A DNA stretch of 64,000 nucleotides from Paraburkholderia acidisoli. GTDB lineage: Bacteria > Pseudomonadota > Gammaproteobacteria > Burkholderiales > Burkholderiaceae. Below, in pieces: positions 8,459-16,411 of the stretch. Position 1 is the stretch's first letter, and every line of letters begins with the position of its first letter. The stretch is from positions 1,116,001 to 1,180,000 of the forward strand of contig NZ_CP046913.1 of NCBI RefSeq assembly GCF_009789675.1, written 5' to 3'. A model generated the notes under the pieces. The model made no database searches, was not told the origin of the DNA, and worked only from the letters and a program-made list of their open reading frames with translations. A program made the translations under genes and the position numbers.

Positions 8459-8692
8459 ATGCAAATTCAGGTTCACAAGGAAGTGGATGCGCGCGGGCTG
8501 AACTGCCCGCTGCCGATCCTGCGCGCCAAGAAGGCGCTCGCCGACATGGAAAGCGGCCAGATACTCAAGGTGCTCGCGACCGATCCCGGCTCGCAGCGCG
8601 ATTTCGCCGCGTTCGCGAAACAGACCGGCAACGAGATCGTCGAAAGCACGCATGAAGACAAGGTATTCGTGTTTCTGATGCGCCGCCGCTGA
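8459..8692 (+). CDS. TusA/SirA-family sulfur-carrier protein
   Basis: Small cytosolic sulfur-transfer protein of 77 residues. The family signature CPLPILRAKKAL begins at Cys16, the persulfide-carrying cysteine of the CPxP motif, followed by the usual compact beta-alpha-beta-alpha fold. Family members pass sulfur from a desulfurase to tRNA thiolation (TusA) or other acceptors; which role applies here cannot be told from sequence. It is transcribed alone: a TAAAAT element lies about 80 bp upstream and a strong terminator follows at 8711-8744. Confidence 0.88.
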   Translation: MQIQVHKEVDARGLNCPLPILRAKKALADMESGQILKVLATDPGSQRDFAAFAKQTGNEIVESTHEDKVFVFLMRRR

Positions 8693-8710
8693 ACGTCGCC
8701 TCAAGCCATG

Positions 8711-8744
8711 AAAGGGCCCGCGTGACTCGCGGGCCCTTTTTTAT
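8711..8744 (+). terminator. Intrinsic terminator after the TusA-like gene
   Basis: Perfect 12-bp stem AAAGGGCCCGCG (8711-8722) / CGCGGGCCCTTT (8728-8739) with a 5-nt loop and a following T run. It lies 19 bp after the TusA-family stop, between convergent genes, and may weakly serve the minus-strand gene too. Confidence 0.92.
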
Positions 8745-8760
8745 TGCGTGTCCCGCTCGC

Positions 8761-9576
8761 TCAGATCGGCGCGTCGTGCGCCACGGGCCAGTACGCGCTG
8801 TCCGGCGTGCTGCGCGCGCCGAAGATCGCCTGACCGACGCGCACGACCGTGGCGCCTTCCTCGATGGCGATCTCGTAGTCGCCGGACATACCCATCGACA
8901 GTTCATCGAGCGTGATGCCCGCCGGCGCCTCGTTGCGCAAGCGCTCGCGCAATTCGCGCAGGCGTACGAAGCATTGGCGGACGCGCGCGCTGTCGGCGGA
9001 CAGCATGGCGAGTGTCATGAGCCCGCGCACGCGCAGCGCCGGAAACGCGCTCAACGCGCGCAGAAAGGCCGCGACGTCGCCGGGCGCGAGACCGTATTTG
9101 CTGGCCTCGCCGGACGTGTTGACCTGCACGAACACGTCGAGTGCGCGGCCCTCGGTCTGCAGGCGGCGCTCCAGCGCCTCGGCTACGCGCAGGCTGTCCA
9201 GCGCCTGAAATTCCGCTGCGCACTGCGCGACGAGCTTCGCCTTGTTGGTCTGCAGATGCCCGATCACGGACCAGCGCAGATCGGTCAGATCGCCGAGCGC
9301 TTCCCACTTGCGATGCGCTTCCTGAGGCCGGTTTTCGCCCAGCATGCGGCAACCCGCGGCATAGGCGAGCCGCAAGCTCGCCTCGGGCTTCGTCTTGCTC
9401 ACGGGCAAGAGCCGCACGTCGCGCGAGTCGCGACCCACGCGCGCGCACGCCGCCTCGATCCGGGCCTGAACCGTTGCGAGATTGCGGCGGAAGTCGTCGA
9501 TCGATGCCGCCTGCGGCCAGCGGCCGTGCTGGTCGTGCCGCGTGACGGTGTTCGGGTGGGCGTTATCGGCGTTCAT
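8761..9576 (-). CDS. yggS: Pyridoxal-5'-phosphate homeostasis protein (YggS/PROSC family)
   Basis: PLP-binding, non-catalytic protein that buffers free PLP. The 271-residue TIM-barrel has the PLP lysine in LLPVSKTKP (Lys61), GENRPQE, the HLQTNKAK segment, VQVNTSGEASKYG, and the phosphate-binding SMGMSGDYEIAI near the C-terminus. The N-terminal 25 residues before the barrel are longer than in E. coli YggS (234 residues), so a later start is possible, though no better in-frame ATG is visible. Unlike in many gammaproteobacteria it is not next to proC or pilT here. Its 3' end faces the terminator at 8711-8744. Confidence 0.9.
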   Translation of the reverse strand: MNADNAHPNTVTRHDQHGRWPQAASIDDFRRNLATVQARIEAACARVGRDSRDVRLLPVSKTKPEASLRLAYAAGCRMLGENRPQEAHRKWEALGDLTDLRWSVIGHLQTNKAKLVAQCAAEFQALDSLRVAEALERRLQTEGRALDVFVQVNTSGEASKYGLAPGDVAAFLRALSAFPALRVRGLMTLAMLSADSARVRQCFVRLRELRERLRNEAPAGITLDELSMGMSGDYEIAIEEGATVVRVGQAIFGARSTPDSAYWPVAHDAPI

Positions 9577-9693
9577 GAATCACTATCCTTGCGCGAAAGA
9601 CACGCCGCTCGCGACGTGACCTCCGCCGGTCCGTGGCGTGCGGGCCGCTCCGGTGGCAGCGCGCGGCCCCGATTCGCAGCGGCCCGCACGCGC

Positions 9694-10227
9694 TCACTTG
9701 AGTGCCACCTTGGGGAAATCCACCGGCACGTCGAGCGCGACGTTGATGTAGTTGGTGAAGAGGTTCAGCGCGACGTGCGCCATGATTTCGACGATCTGCT
9801 GGTCGTCGAAGCCGGCTTCGCGCAGCGCGCTCACGTCGGTATCGGCGAGTTGCGCACGCTGTTCGACCACGGCGAGCGCGAACGTGAGCGCGGCGGCGGT
9901 GCGGGCATCGGCCGATGCGCCCACTTGCGCGGCCGCCATGTCGTCCGCCGTCGCGCCGGCTTTCTGGCCGAGCACCGTGTGGGCGGCCAGGCAGTACTCG
10001 CAGCGATTGCGGTTGGCAATGGCCACGGCGATCTGCTCGCCGAGCTTCGCGCCAAGCGTGCCCTGACCGAGCGCGCCGAACGCGGCCCACATGCTCTTGA
10101 GCGCGGCCGGCGAGTTCGCTACGGCTTTGAACATGTTGGGCGTCGTGCCAAAGGCCTGCTGGATCTGCGTGAGCACGGGCTGGCTGGCGGCGGGGGCGTG
10201 GTTGACTTCGAGAGAGACGCGGGACAT
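9694..10227 (-). CDS. Carboxymuconolactone-decarboxylase (AhpD-like) family protein
   Basis: The 177-residue helical protein has the AhpD-type redox motif CEYCLAAH (Cys76, Cys79, His83), suggesting peroxidase/disulfide chemistry rather than muconolactone decarboxylation. C-terminal helices (EIMAHVALNLFTNYINVAL) match the uncharacterised CMD/peroxidase-related subgroup. It is transcribed divergently from an AraC-family gene across a 120-bp gap, so that regulator probably controls it. No AhpC or peroxiredoxin gene is nearby. Family assignment is firm; biological role unknown. Confidence 0.85.
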   Translation of the reverse strand: MSRVSLEVNHAPAASQPVLTQIQQAFGTTPNMFKAVANSPAALKSMWAAFGALGQGTLGAKLGEQIAVAIANRNRCEYCLAAHTVLGQKAGATADDMAAAQVGASADARTAAALTFALAVVEQRAQLADTDVSALREAGFDDQQIVEIMAHVALNLFTNYINVALDVPVDFPKVALK

Positions 10228-10347
10228 ATCGACGATCCTTGATGGTTAGGGTTCCGAAGCGACGGCAGGCAGCCGTCGGGAGACAGTATGCTGGCGTTAG
10301 TTGTATGATTGGGATCAATAAGTCCGATAAACATATCGATTCGTACC

Positions 10348-11238
10348 ATGTCGACACCCGCTCCCCTCGATCGTCTGTCCGGTTTGCTCGAGCGCTTTCG
10401 CGTTCAGGCGCAGTTGCATTACTCGGGTACGCTGTGCGGACTGAGTCATTTCGACGCTGGCGAAGGCTACGGTTATCTGCATGTGCTGCGGCGCGGGCGC
10501 CTCGAAGTGAGTCATCCCGTCGCGAAAGACGGGCGCGGCGTGCCGGGTGCGCAGGGCGTGCCGAAGCGCATGCGTTTCGACGAGCCCGCGCTGCTGTTCT
10601 ATCCTCGACCGTTCACGCATCGCTTTCACAACCCGCCTGCTGACGGCGCTGATTTCACCTGCGCGCGGCTGCTGTTCGACGGCGGCGCCGACAACCCGTT
10701 GGCGCGTGCGTTGCCGCCCGTGATCGCGTTGCCGCTCGCGCGCGTCGCCGGTCTCGAGCAGGCGCTGGAGCTGCTGTTCGCGGAAACCGAGCGCGTGCGT
10801 TGCGGGCAGCGCCTGCTCGCCGACCGCCTGTTCGAAGTTGTGGTGATCCAGTTGCTGCGCTGGCTGCTCGATCATCCGCACGAAGCGGGCGTGCAGCCCG
10901 GCCTCATCACCGGACTTTCGGAGCCGCGTCTCGCGCGTGCGCTCGTTGCCATGCACGACGGCCCCGGCCACGCGTGGACACTTGAACGCATGGCGGACTG
11001 CGCAGGCATGTCGCGCACCGCGTTCGCCAACACGTTCCGCGACATCGTCGGCCAGACACCCGCCGACTACCTCGCGGGCTGGCGCATCGCGCTCGCGCAA
11101 AGCCGCCTGCGCGAAGGCCGGCCCATCAAGCAGCTCGCCGAAGCGCTCGGCTATGCGAATCCTTCGGCGCTCTCGCGCGCGTTCGCGGCCAAGGTCGGCA
11201 TGTCGCCGCGCGAGTGGCTCGCCAGTCAGGGCGATTGA
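10348..11238 (+). CDS. AraC-family transcriptional regulator (cupin-type sensor)
   Basis: A 296-residue activator-type regulator. The N-terminal half (about 1-190) is a cupin_6-like sensor domain with YGYLHVLRRGRLEV. The C-terminal about 100 residues hold two helix-turn-helices: TLERMADCAGMSRTAFANTF and IKQLAEALGYANPSALSRAF. It starts at the ATG at 10348; an upstream in-frame TTG at 10309 is possible since neither has a clear ribosome binding site. It is divergent from the CMD-family gene, a common arrangement in which this subgroup activates a neighbouring redox gene. Effector unknown. Confidence 0.88.
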   Translation: MSTPAPLDRLSGLLERFRVQAQLHYSGTLCGLSHFDAGEGYGYLHVLRRGRLEVSHPVAKDGRGVPGAQGVPKRMRFDEPALLFYPRPFTHRFHNPPADGADFTCARLLFDGGADNPLARALPPVIALPLARVAGLEQALELLFAETERVRCGQRLLADRLFEVVVIQLLRWLLDHPHEAGVQPGLITGLSEPRLARALVAMHDGPGHAWTLERMADCAGMSRTAFANTFRDIVGQTPADYLAGWRIALAQSRLREGRPIKQLAEALGYANPSALSRAFAAKVGMSPREWLASQGD

Positions 11239-11267
11239 ACGCGATCGAGGGCGATAGAGCACGATCG

Positions 11268-11296
11268 AGCGCGAGCGCCTGCACGGCGCTCGCGCT
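11268..11296. terminator. Perfect 12-bp hairpin between convergent genes
   Basis: AGCGCGAGCGCC (11268-11279) and its exact complement (11285-11296) around the loop TGCAC. It lies between the stops of the AraC gene and the convergent DHDPS-family gene. No T tract follows on either strand, so it may be a transcription-attenuating or 3'-end-stabilising hairpin rather than a classical intrinsic terminator. Confidence 0.55.
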
Positions 11297-11306
11297 CGCG
11301 GCGCCG

Positions 11307-12191
11307 TTACGCGACGGCCTTCAGCAACGCGCGCAACCGCTCGGTCTGTTCGGCGGAAAGCGGCTGGAGCGGCCGGCGCGGCGCGCCCACGTCATGCCCT
11401 TGCAGCTTGAGACCGGCCTTGACCGTGGTCGGCAGACCGCCCTTCAGGATGAAGTTCAGCACCGGCAACTGCTTGTAGAACAGCTCGCGCGCCTCGCTCA
11501 GCGCGCCCGCCTGGGTCGCGCGGTACAGCGCGAGCGTGAGGTCGGCGATCAGGCAGGGCGCGGCCGTGCACCAGCCCGTCGCGCCCGCGCAGAAGGCTTC
11601 GAGCGCGAGCGGATTGCTGCCGTTGTAGAACGGAATCTCGCCGTTCGAGAGTTCGCGCAATTGGTGCATGCGCTGAATGTCGCCCGTGCTTTCCTTGACC
11701 ATGGTGACGTTGTCGATCTCGCGCACGAGCCGCGCGATGAACTGCGGACTCATGTCGATGCCGCTCGTGGCCGGGTTGTTGTAGACCATGATCGGCGTGC
11801 TGATCGCCTGGGCGATCGCGGCGTAGTGGTCGAAGATTTCCTGCTCGGAGAGCTTCCAGTACGAGATGGGCAGCACCATGACCGCGTCGGCGCCCGCTTG
11901 CTCCGCGAATTGCGCGCGGCGAACGGCATTGCGCGTGGTCAGATCGGAAATGCCGACCACCACTGGCACGCGTTTCGCCACGTGCCGGATCGAGGCTTCC
12001 GCGGCGGCGGTCCATTCGTCTTCGCTGAGATACGCGCTTTCGCCCGTGCTGCCGAGCGGGGCGATCGCGTGCACGCCGTCGGCGATCAGGCGGTCGATGC
12101 CGGCGCGCAGCGCGGGCAGGTCGAGCGAGTCGTCGGCGTTGAAGGGGGTGATCGGGTAGGCGATGATGCCTGCGAACTGGGGTTGCGACAT
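11307..12191 (-). CDS. Dihydrodipicolinate synthase (DapA/NAL) family aldolase or lyase
   Basis: Class I (Schiff-base) aldolase of 294 residues. The Schiff-base lysine is in VTMVKESTG (Lys166) and the catalytic tyrosine in MVYNNP (Tyr137); GSTGES near 47-52 is the carboxylate-binding loop. The family includes sugar-acid lyases, hydratase-aldolases and true DapA. Lysine biosynthesis is unlikely because the gene sits 53 bp after a class II aldolase gene and across from a FAD monooxygenase with a dedicated XRE-cupin regulator, implying catabolism of a 2-keto acid. ATG at 12191 is preceded by GGAA. Substrate unknown. Confidence 0.85.
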   Translation of the reverse strand: MSQPQFAGIIAYPITPFNADDSLDLPALRAGIDRLIADGVHAIAPLGSTGESAYLSEDEWTAAAEASIRHVAKRVPVVVGISDLTTRNAVRRAQFAEQAGADAVMVLPISYWKLSEQEIFDHYAAIAQAISTPIMVYNNPATSGIDMSPQFIARLVREIDNVTMVKESTGDIQRMHQLRELSNGEIPFYNGSNPLALEAFCAGATGWCTAAPCLIADLTLALYRATQAGALSEARELFYKQLPVLNFILKGGLPTTVKAGLKLQGHDVGAPRRPLQPLSAEQTERLRALLKAVA

Positions 12192-12244
12192 GGCGGTTCC
12201 GGGTAAATTGAACGGGTTAGGCATGCTACGTTTCTGGATTGAAA

Positions 12245-13027
12245 TTAATCGAGGCAATCGGGGTGGCGGCGCAGCGCGCGGCGCGCGTAGTAGTCGAACG
12301 TGACGGCGTGGCGCTTGGCCGTGGAAGTCCAGTCGTGCGCTTCGTTCGCGAGCGCGGGAGGGATCGGCTGGATCGTGCCAGCCTGCATCGCCGTCAATTG
12401 CAGTTGCGCGGCGCGTTCCATCAGCAGCGCGAGCAGGCACGCTTCCTCGACGGTCTTGCCCGTGACGAGCATGCCGTGGTGCGCGAGCAGAATCGCGCGC
12501 TTGTCGCCGAGCGCCGTGGAGATGATCTCGCCTTCTTCGTTGCCCACCGGAATGCCGGGCCACTTCTCCAGGAACGCGCAGTCGTCGTAGAGCGGAGTCA
12601 TGTCCATATGGGAGACCACGAGCGGCACTTCGAGCATCGAGAGCGCGGAAACATGCAGCGGATGTGTGTGGATGATGCAGTTGACCTCGGGCCGCGCGCG
12701 ATACACCCACGTATGGAAGCGGTTCGCCGGGTTCGGCATGCCCTTGCCGTCGAGCAGCTTGAGGTCGTGATCGACGCGCAGCAGATTGCCGTGCGTGATC
12801 TCGTCGAAGCCACGCCCGAACGGCTGCGTGTAGAACGTGTCGCGGTCTTCGGTGCGGCAGGTGATCTGCCCGGCCAGCCCCGAGTCGTGACCCCCATCGA
12901 ATAGAATCCGGCAGGTGAGCGCCAGCTTCTGGCGCGGCGTCCAGGTCTGTTCGTGAAGCTGCTGGTTCATCTGTTGCGTGGATCGGGCGACGATCTCGGA
13001 CTTCGTGAGGTGTAGCGTGTCGGCCAT
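12245..13027 (-). CDS. Class II aldolase/adducin family protein
   Basis: The 260-residue metal-dependent aldolase-type protein has the zinc-ligand pair IIHTHPLHVSAL (about 117-128) and a later HHGML histidine. A substrate-loop Gly-rich segment (DSGLAGQITCRTED) lies near 48-61. The family covers L-fuculose-phosphate-type aldolases and decarboxylating or hydrolytic relatives; no phosphate-site signature settles it. The start at 13027 has an excellent AAGGAGG. It is first of a two-gene minus-strand unit with the DHDPS-family gene, divergent from the XRE-cupin regulator; palindromes at 13062-13115 lie directly upstream. Confidence 0.87.
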   Translation of the reverse strand: MADTLHLTKSEIVARSTQQMNQQLHEQTWTPRQKLALTCRILFDGGHDSGLAGQITCRTEDRDTFYTQPFGRGFDEITHGNLLRVDHDLKLLDGKGMPNPANRFHTWVYRARPEVNCIIHTHPLHVSALSMLEVPLVVSHMDMTPLYDDCAFLEKWPGIPVGNEEGEIISTALGDKRAILLAHHGMLVTGKTVEEACLLALLMERAAQLQLTAMQAGTIQPIPPALANEAHDWTSTAKRHAVTFDYYARRALRRHPDCLD

Positions 13028-13061
13028 GACGAGCCTCCTTGCGGATAGTCAATCGGAGTGA

Positions 13062-13115
13062 TGTCCTGCCGGACAAGGCAGGTAACGTTGTGTAGTATAT
13101 GACACGTTGTGTCAT
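13062..13115. promoter_or_regulatory. Operator region between aldolase operon and XRE-cupin regulator
   Basis: Perfect palindrome ATGACAC-GTT-GTGTCAT at 13099-13115. A related half-site ACGTTGTGTA lies at 13085-13094. A further inverted pair is TGTCC/GGACA (13062-13066/13071-13075), nested with CCTGCC/GGCAGG (13065-13070/13077-13082). The position in the divergent gap fits binding by the adjacent XRE regulator. Confidence 0.6.
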
Positions 13116-13166
13116 TTCGTATCGATTCGGTTCGAGAAAAATCCGGGAAAATTTGGGGAAAGAGCG

Positions 13167-13733
13167 GTGCTCGCAATTCGTTTGAAAATGCTGCGCAAGC
13201 AGATCGGCCTGAGCCTGCAGGAACTCGCGGACCGCGCGGAGCTGACCAAGAGCTACTTGTCGAAGGTCGAGCGGGGCTTGAACACGCCGTCCATTGCCAC
13301 GGCGATGAAGATCGCCGGCGCGCTCAACGTGGACGTGAACCAGTTGTTTTCGGTCGCCCAGGGCGAGGAGCCGGTCGCGGTGGTGCGCGTGGCGGACCGC
13401 GTGACGGTGGGCGAGGAAGGCGACGGCAGCCAGCCGAAATACGAGATCCTCTCGCCGCGCGGCGCGCACGCGGGGCTCGTGCCGTTCATGATCACGCCGC
13501 CCGCGGAGTTCGCGGCTTCGGAGTTCAAGGAGCACGAGGGCGAGGAGTTTCTGTTCGTGCATCGCGGCAAGGTCGAGATCGACTTTGCCGACCACAAGGT
13601 GACGCTGGCCGTGGGCGACTCGGTGCACTTCAACGCGCGCATTCCGCATCGCATCCGCTCGGTGGGCGCGCAGCAGGCCGAAGTGCTGCTGGTCGTGGGC
13701 CCCGACAAGACCGTGATGTCGAAGCACGATTGA
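13167..13733 (+). CDS. XRE-family regulator with C-terminal cupin domain
   Basis: A 188-residue transcription factor. The N-terminal HTH_3 domain (about 1-60) has the helix-turn-helix LQELADRAELTKSYLSKVE, and a cupin_2 sensor follows (about 105-180; EHEGEEFLFVHRGKVEI and VHFNARIPHRI). Start chosen at GTG 13167 because GGGGAAAG lies 5 nt upstream; a TTG at 13107 would add 20 residues but would lie within the palindrome. It probably regulates the divergent aldolase pair and the monooxygenase 61 bp downstream. This architecture is common for repressors of catabolic or polyamine genes, with a small ligand in the cupin. Confidence 0.88.
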   Translation: MLAIRLKMLRKQIGLSLQELADRAELTKSYLSKVERGLNTPSIATAMKIAGALNVDVNQLFSVAQGEEPVAVVRVADRVTVGEEGDGSQPKYEILSPRGAHAGLVPFMITPPAEFAASEFKEHEGEEFLFVHRGKVEIDFADHKVTLAVGDSVHFNARIPHRIRSVGAQQAEVLLVVGPDKTVMSKHD

Positions 13734-13794
13734 ACGTGCGCGGCCGCTGTCATTGCCGCGCGGTCATTTTCCGATCGTAAAAGGAGCGACAACC

Positions 13795-15372
13795 ATGTCC
13801 GTCGTGCTGATTGTCGGGGCCGGTCCCACGGGTTTGACGCTCGCCTGCGAGCTGGCCGTGCGGGGCGTGGCGTTTCGCCTGATCGACGCCGCCGCGGGCC
13901 CGTTCGCCGGGTCGCGCGCGAAGGGCGTGCAACCGCGCACGCTCGAGGTGTTCGACCGGCTGGGGTGCGTCGAGGAGATCGTCGCGGGCGGTTTGATCGG
14001 CTTGCCGTTTCGCCAGCACGGCGCGAATGGCGAATTCCGCGATGTGCCGCGCCCCGTGCCGGAAAGCCGCCCCGACGTGCCGTGGCCCGCGCCGGTGCTG
14101 ATCCCGCAGTGGCGCACGGAGGCCGCGTTGCGCGCGCGCCTGGAAGCGCTGGGCGGCGAGGTCGAATACGGCACGGCGCTCGTCGATGCCGCGGAGAACG
14201 GGCACGTCGTGCGCGCACGGCTGCGGCGCGCGGACACCATCGACGAAATCGAGGCCACCTGGCTCGTGGGCTGCGACGGCGGCCGCAGCACCGTGCGGCG
14301 TTTGGCCGGGCTCGGTTTTCTCGGCGAAACGCACGAGGACATGCGCATGCTGGTGGGCGACCTGCAAGTCGAGGGCATCGACCGTGAGCATTGGCACGTG
14401 TGGCGCCCCGAGGGCGGCGGTTTTCTGGCGATGGCGCCGCTCGCGGGCAGCGAGGCGTTTCAGGTGCAGATCGGCATTGGGCCGAACGCGCCGCTCGATT
14501 CTGCCGAGGCGCCCACGCTGGCGAGTTTCCAGCCGCTGGTGGAGCGCTACACGGGCCGCAGCGACATCCGCCTCTCGCAGCCCACGTGGACTTCGCTGTG
14601 GCGCGCGAACGTGCGCATGGTCGAGCGTTACCGCGCCGGGCGTCTGCTCGTGGCGGGGGACGCGGCGCACGTGCACACGCCTGCCGGCGGGCAGGGCATG
14701 AACACCGGCATTCAGGACGCGTTCAATCTCGGCTGGAAGCTCGCGGCGGTCGAGCGGGGCGCGCCGGCCGCGCTGCTCGACAGCTACGAGGCCGAGCGCT
14801 TGCCGGTCGCGCGCGAGGTGCTCGATCTCTCGACGCGGCTGGTCGCCACGACGCTCTCGCCGAAAACCGAAGGCCTCGTCGCGCGCAGCGAGGACACCAC
14901 GCAACTGGGCATCCGCTATCGCGAGTCGCCGCTCTCGCATGAGCGCCGCGCCGCGCCCGCAGGCGCGTTGCGCGCGGGCGATCGCGCGCCGGACGCGACC
15001 GCGCTGCTCGATCGCGCGGGCCGCTCATGGCGGCTGTTCGACCTGCTGCGCGGGCCGTACGCGACGCTGCTGGCGTTTGGCGCGGGCTGGGAGGCGCTGC
15101 TCGACGCCGGGCTTGCGGCAGCCAGCGGGAGCGCGGGGGGCGTACACGCGCTGCGCGTGCTGGCGGCGGGCGAGTCGACCGAGGAAGGCGGGCTGCGCAC
15201 GCTCGTGGATTCGCGCGGCCATGCGGGCGCGGCCTGGCTGGCGCGCAAGGGCGAGGGCGAGGGCGCGCTGTTCGCCATCCGCCCGGATGGCGTGATCGGT
15301 TTTGCCACCGACCACCGCCGCGACGCCGAAGCGTTGATCACGTGGTTACGCCAGGCCGGTTTGGCGCACTAA
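13795..15372 (+). CDS. FAD-dependent aromatic-ring-type monooxygenase (PheA/TfdB/MhpA family)
   Basis: A 525-residue flavoprotein hydroxylase. FAD-binding GAGPTG at 8-13, the DG motif CDGGRSTVRR near 163-172, and the GD motif AGDAAHVHTPAGGQGMN (Asp289) identify the class A flavin monooxygenase family. The last about 130 residues form the thioredoxin-like C-terminal domain of the phenol-hydroxylase subfamily. The ATG at 13795 follows AAGGAG. It lies 61 bp after the XRE-cupin gene on the same strand and ends at a strong bidirectional terminator. It may hydroxylate or Baeyer-Villiger-type oxidise the substrate whose products the two aldolase-family enzymes cleave; substrate unknown. Confidence 0.88.
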   Translation: MSVVLIVGAGPTGLTLACELAVRGVAFRLIDAAAGPFAGSRAKGVQPRTLEVFDRLGCVEEIVAGGLIGLPFRQHGANGEFRDVPRPVPESRPDVPWPAPVLIPQWRTEAALRARLEALGGEVEYGTALVDAAENGHVVRARLRRADTIDEIEATWLVGCDGGRSTVRRLAGLGFLGETHEDMRMLVGDLQVEGIDREHWHVWRPEGGGFLAMAPLAGSEAFQVQIGIGPNAPLDSAEAPTLASFQPLVERYTGRSDIRLSQPTWTSLWRANVRMVERYRAGRLLVAGDAAHVHTPAGGQGMNTGIQDAFNLGWKLAAVERGAPAALLDSYEAERLPVAREVLDLSTRLVATTLSPKTEGLVARSEDTTQLGIRYRESPLSHERRAAPAGALRAGDRAPDATALLDRAGRSWRLFDLLRGPYATLLAFGAGWEALLDAGLAAASGSAGGVHALRVLAAGESTEEGGLRTLVDSRGHAGAAWLARKGEGEGALFAIRPDGVIGFATDHRRDAEALITWLRQAGLAH

Positions 15373-15395
15373 CGCCCGGAAACGTGCCGCCAAGA

Positions 15396-15423
15396 AAAAA
15401 GCCCGCGAGAACGCGGGCTTTTT
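15396..15423. terminator. Bidirectional intrinsic terminator
   Basis: Stem AAAAAGCCCGCG-type: A5+GCCCGCG (15396-15407) pairs with CGCGGGC+T5 (15412-15423) around a 4-nt loop. The A tract on one side and T tract on the other serve both the monooxygenase (plus) and galU (minus). Confidence 0.92.
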
Positions 15424-15447
15424 CATCGGCAAGCGACAACTAAAAAT

Positions 15448-16329
15448 TTAGCCTTCGAGCACCGGATTGCGCGTGCGCAGATACTCGCCGAACTCGCCCG
15501 CCACTTCCGGGTGGCGCAGCGCGAATTCCACGGTCGCCTTGAGGTAACCGAGCTTGCTGCCGCAGTCGAAACGCGTGCCGTGATACTTGTAGGCGAGCAC
15601 CTGCTCGTCGGCGAGCAGCGACTGGATCGCGTCCGTGAGTTGCAGTTCGCCGCCCGCGCCGGGCTTGATCGAACGCAGGTGATCGAAAATGCGCGGCTTG
15701 AGCACGTAACGGCCCACCACACCGAGATTCGACGGCGCGACTTCAGGTGCCGGCTTTTCGACGATGCCCGAGAGCTTGACGATCGAGTCTTCCCATTCCT
15801 TGCCGTCGACGATGCCGTACGAGCGCGTTTCCGAGGGCGGGATTTCTTCCACGCCGAGCACCGAGCTGTGATAGTGGTCGAACACCTCGACCATCTGCTG
15901 CATGACGGGCGGCGTGCCGTAGAGCAAGTCGTCCGCGAGAATCACGGCGAACGGGTTGTCGCCCACGAGCTTTTCCGCGCACAGCACGGCGTGACCCAGA
16001 CCGAGCGCTTCGGGCTGGCGCACGTAGAAGCAGTCCACGTTGTTCGGCTTGATGTTGCGCACCAGTTCGAGCAGCTTGGCCTTGCCGCGCGCTTCCAGTT
16101 CGGCTTCGATCTCGTACGACTTGTCGAAATGGTCCTCGATCGCGCGCTTGCTGCGGCCCGTCACGAAGATCATTTCGGTGATGCCAGCGGCCACGGCTTC
16201 TTCGACGGCGTACTGGATCAGCGGCTTGTCGACGACAGGCAGCATTTCCTTCGGGCTCGCTTTCGTGGCCGGAAGGAAGCGCGTGCCGAGACCCGCCACC
16301 GGAAATACCGCTTTTGTCACTTTTAGCAT
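15448..16329 (-). CDS. galU: UTP-glucose-1-phosphate uridylyltransferase
   Basis: Makes UDP-glucose from UTP and glucose-1-phosphate for LPS, exopolysaccharide and trehalose synthesis in the cytosol. The 293-residue protein has the nucleotide-binding N-terminus [20 protein letters not shown] (residues 11-30), [13 protein letters not shown], and the sugar-nucleotide region ILADDLLYG. Length is standard for bacterial GalU. It is a single gene between the shared terminator at 15396-15423 and valS, whose stop is 82 bp upstream of its start. Confidence 0.95.
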   Translation of the reverse strand: MLKVTKAVFPVAGLGTRFLPATKASPKEMLPVVDKPLIQYAVEEAVAAGITEMIFVTGRSKRAIEDHFDKSYEIEAELEARGKAKLLELVRNIKPNNVDCFYVRQPEALGLGHAVLCAEKLVGDNPFAVILADDLLYGTPPVMQQMVEVFDHYHSSVLGVEEIPPSETRSYGIVDGKEWEDSIVKLSGIVEKPAPEVAPSNLGVVGRYVLKPRIFDHLRSIKPGAGGELQLTDAIQSLLADEQVLAYKYHGTRFDCGSKLGYLKATVEFALRHPEVAGEFGEYLRTRNPVLEG

Positions 16330-16411
16330 GTCTTTAGTCCCTGTCCTGGTGCTTACGTGACGCCGCTCTCACGGCGCCACACGCTACAGCCTCATTTACC
16401 GAATGGCGTCT

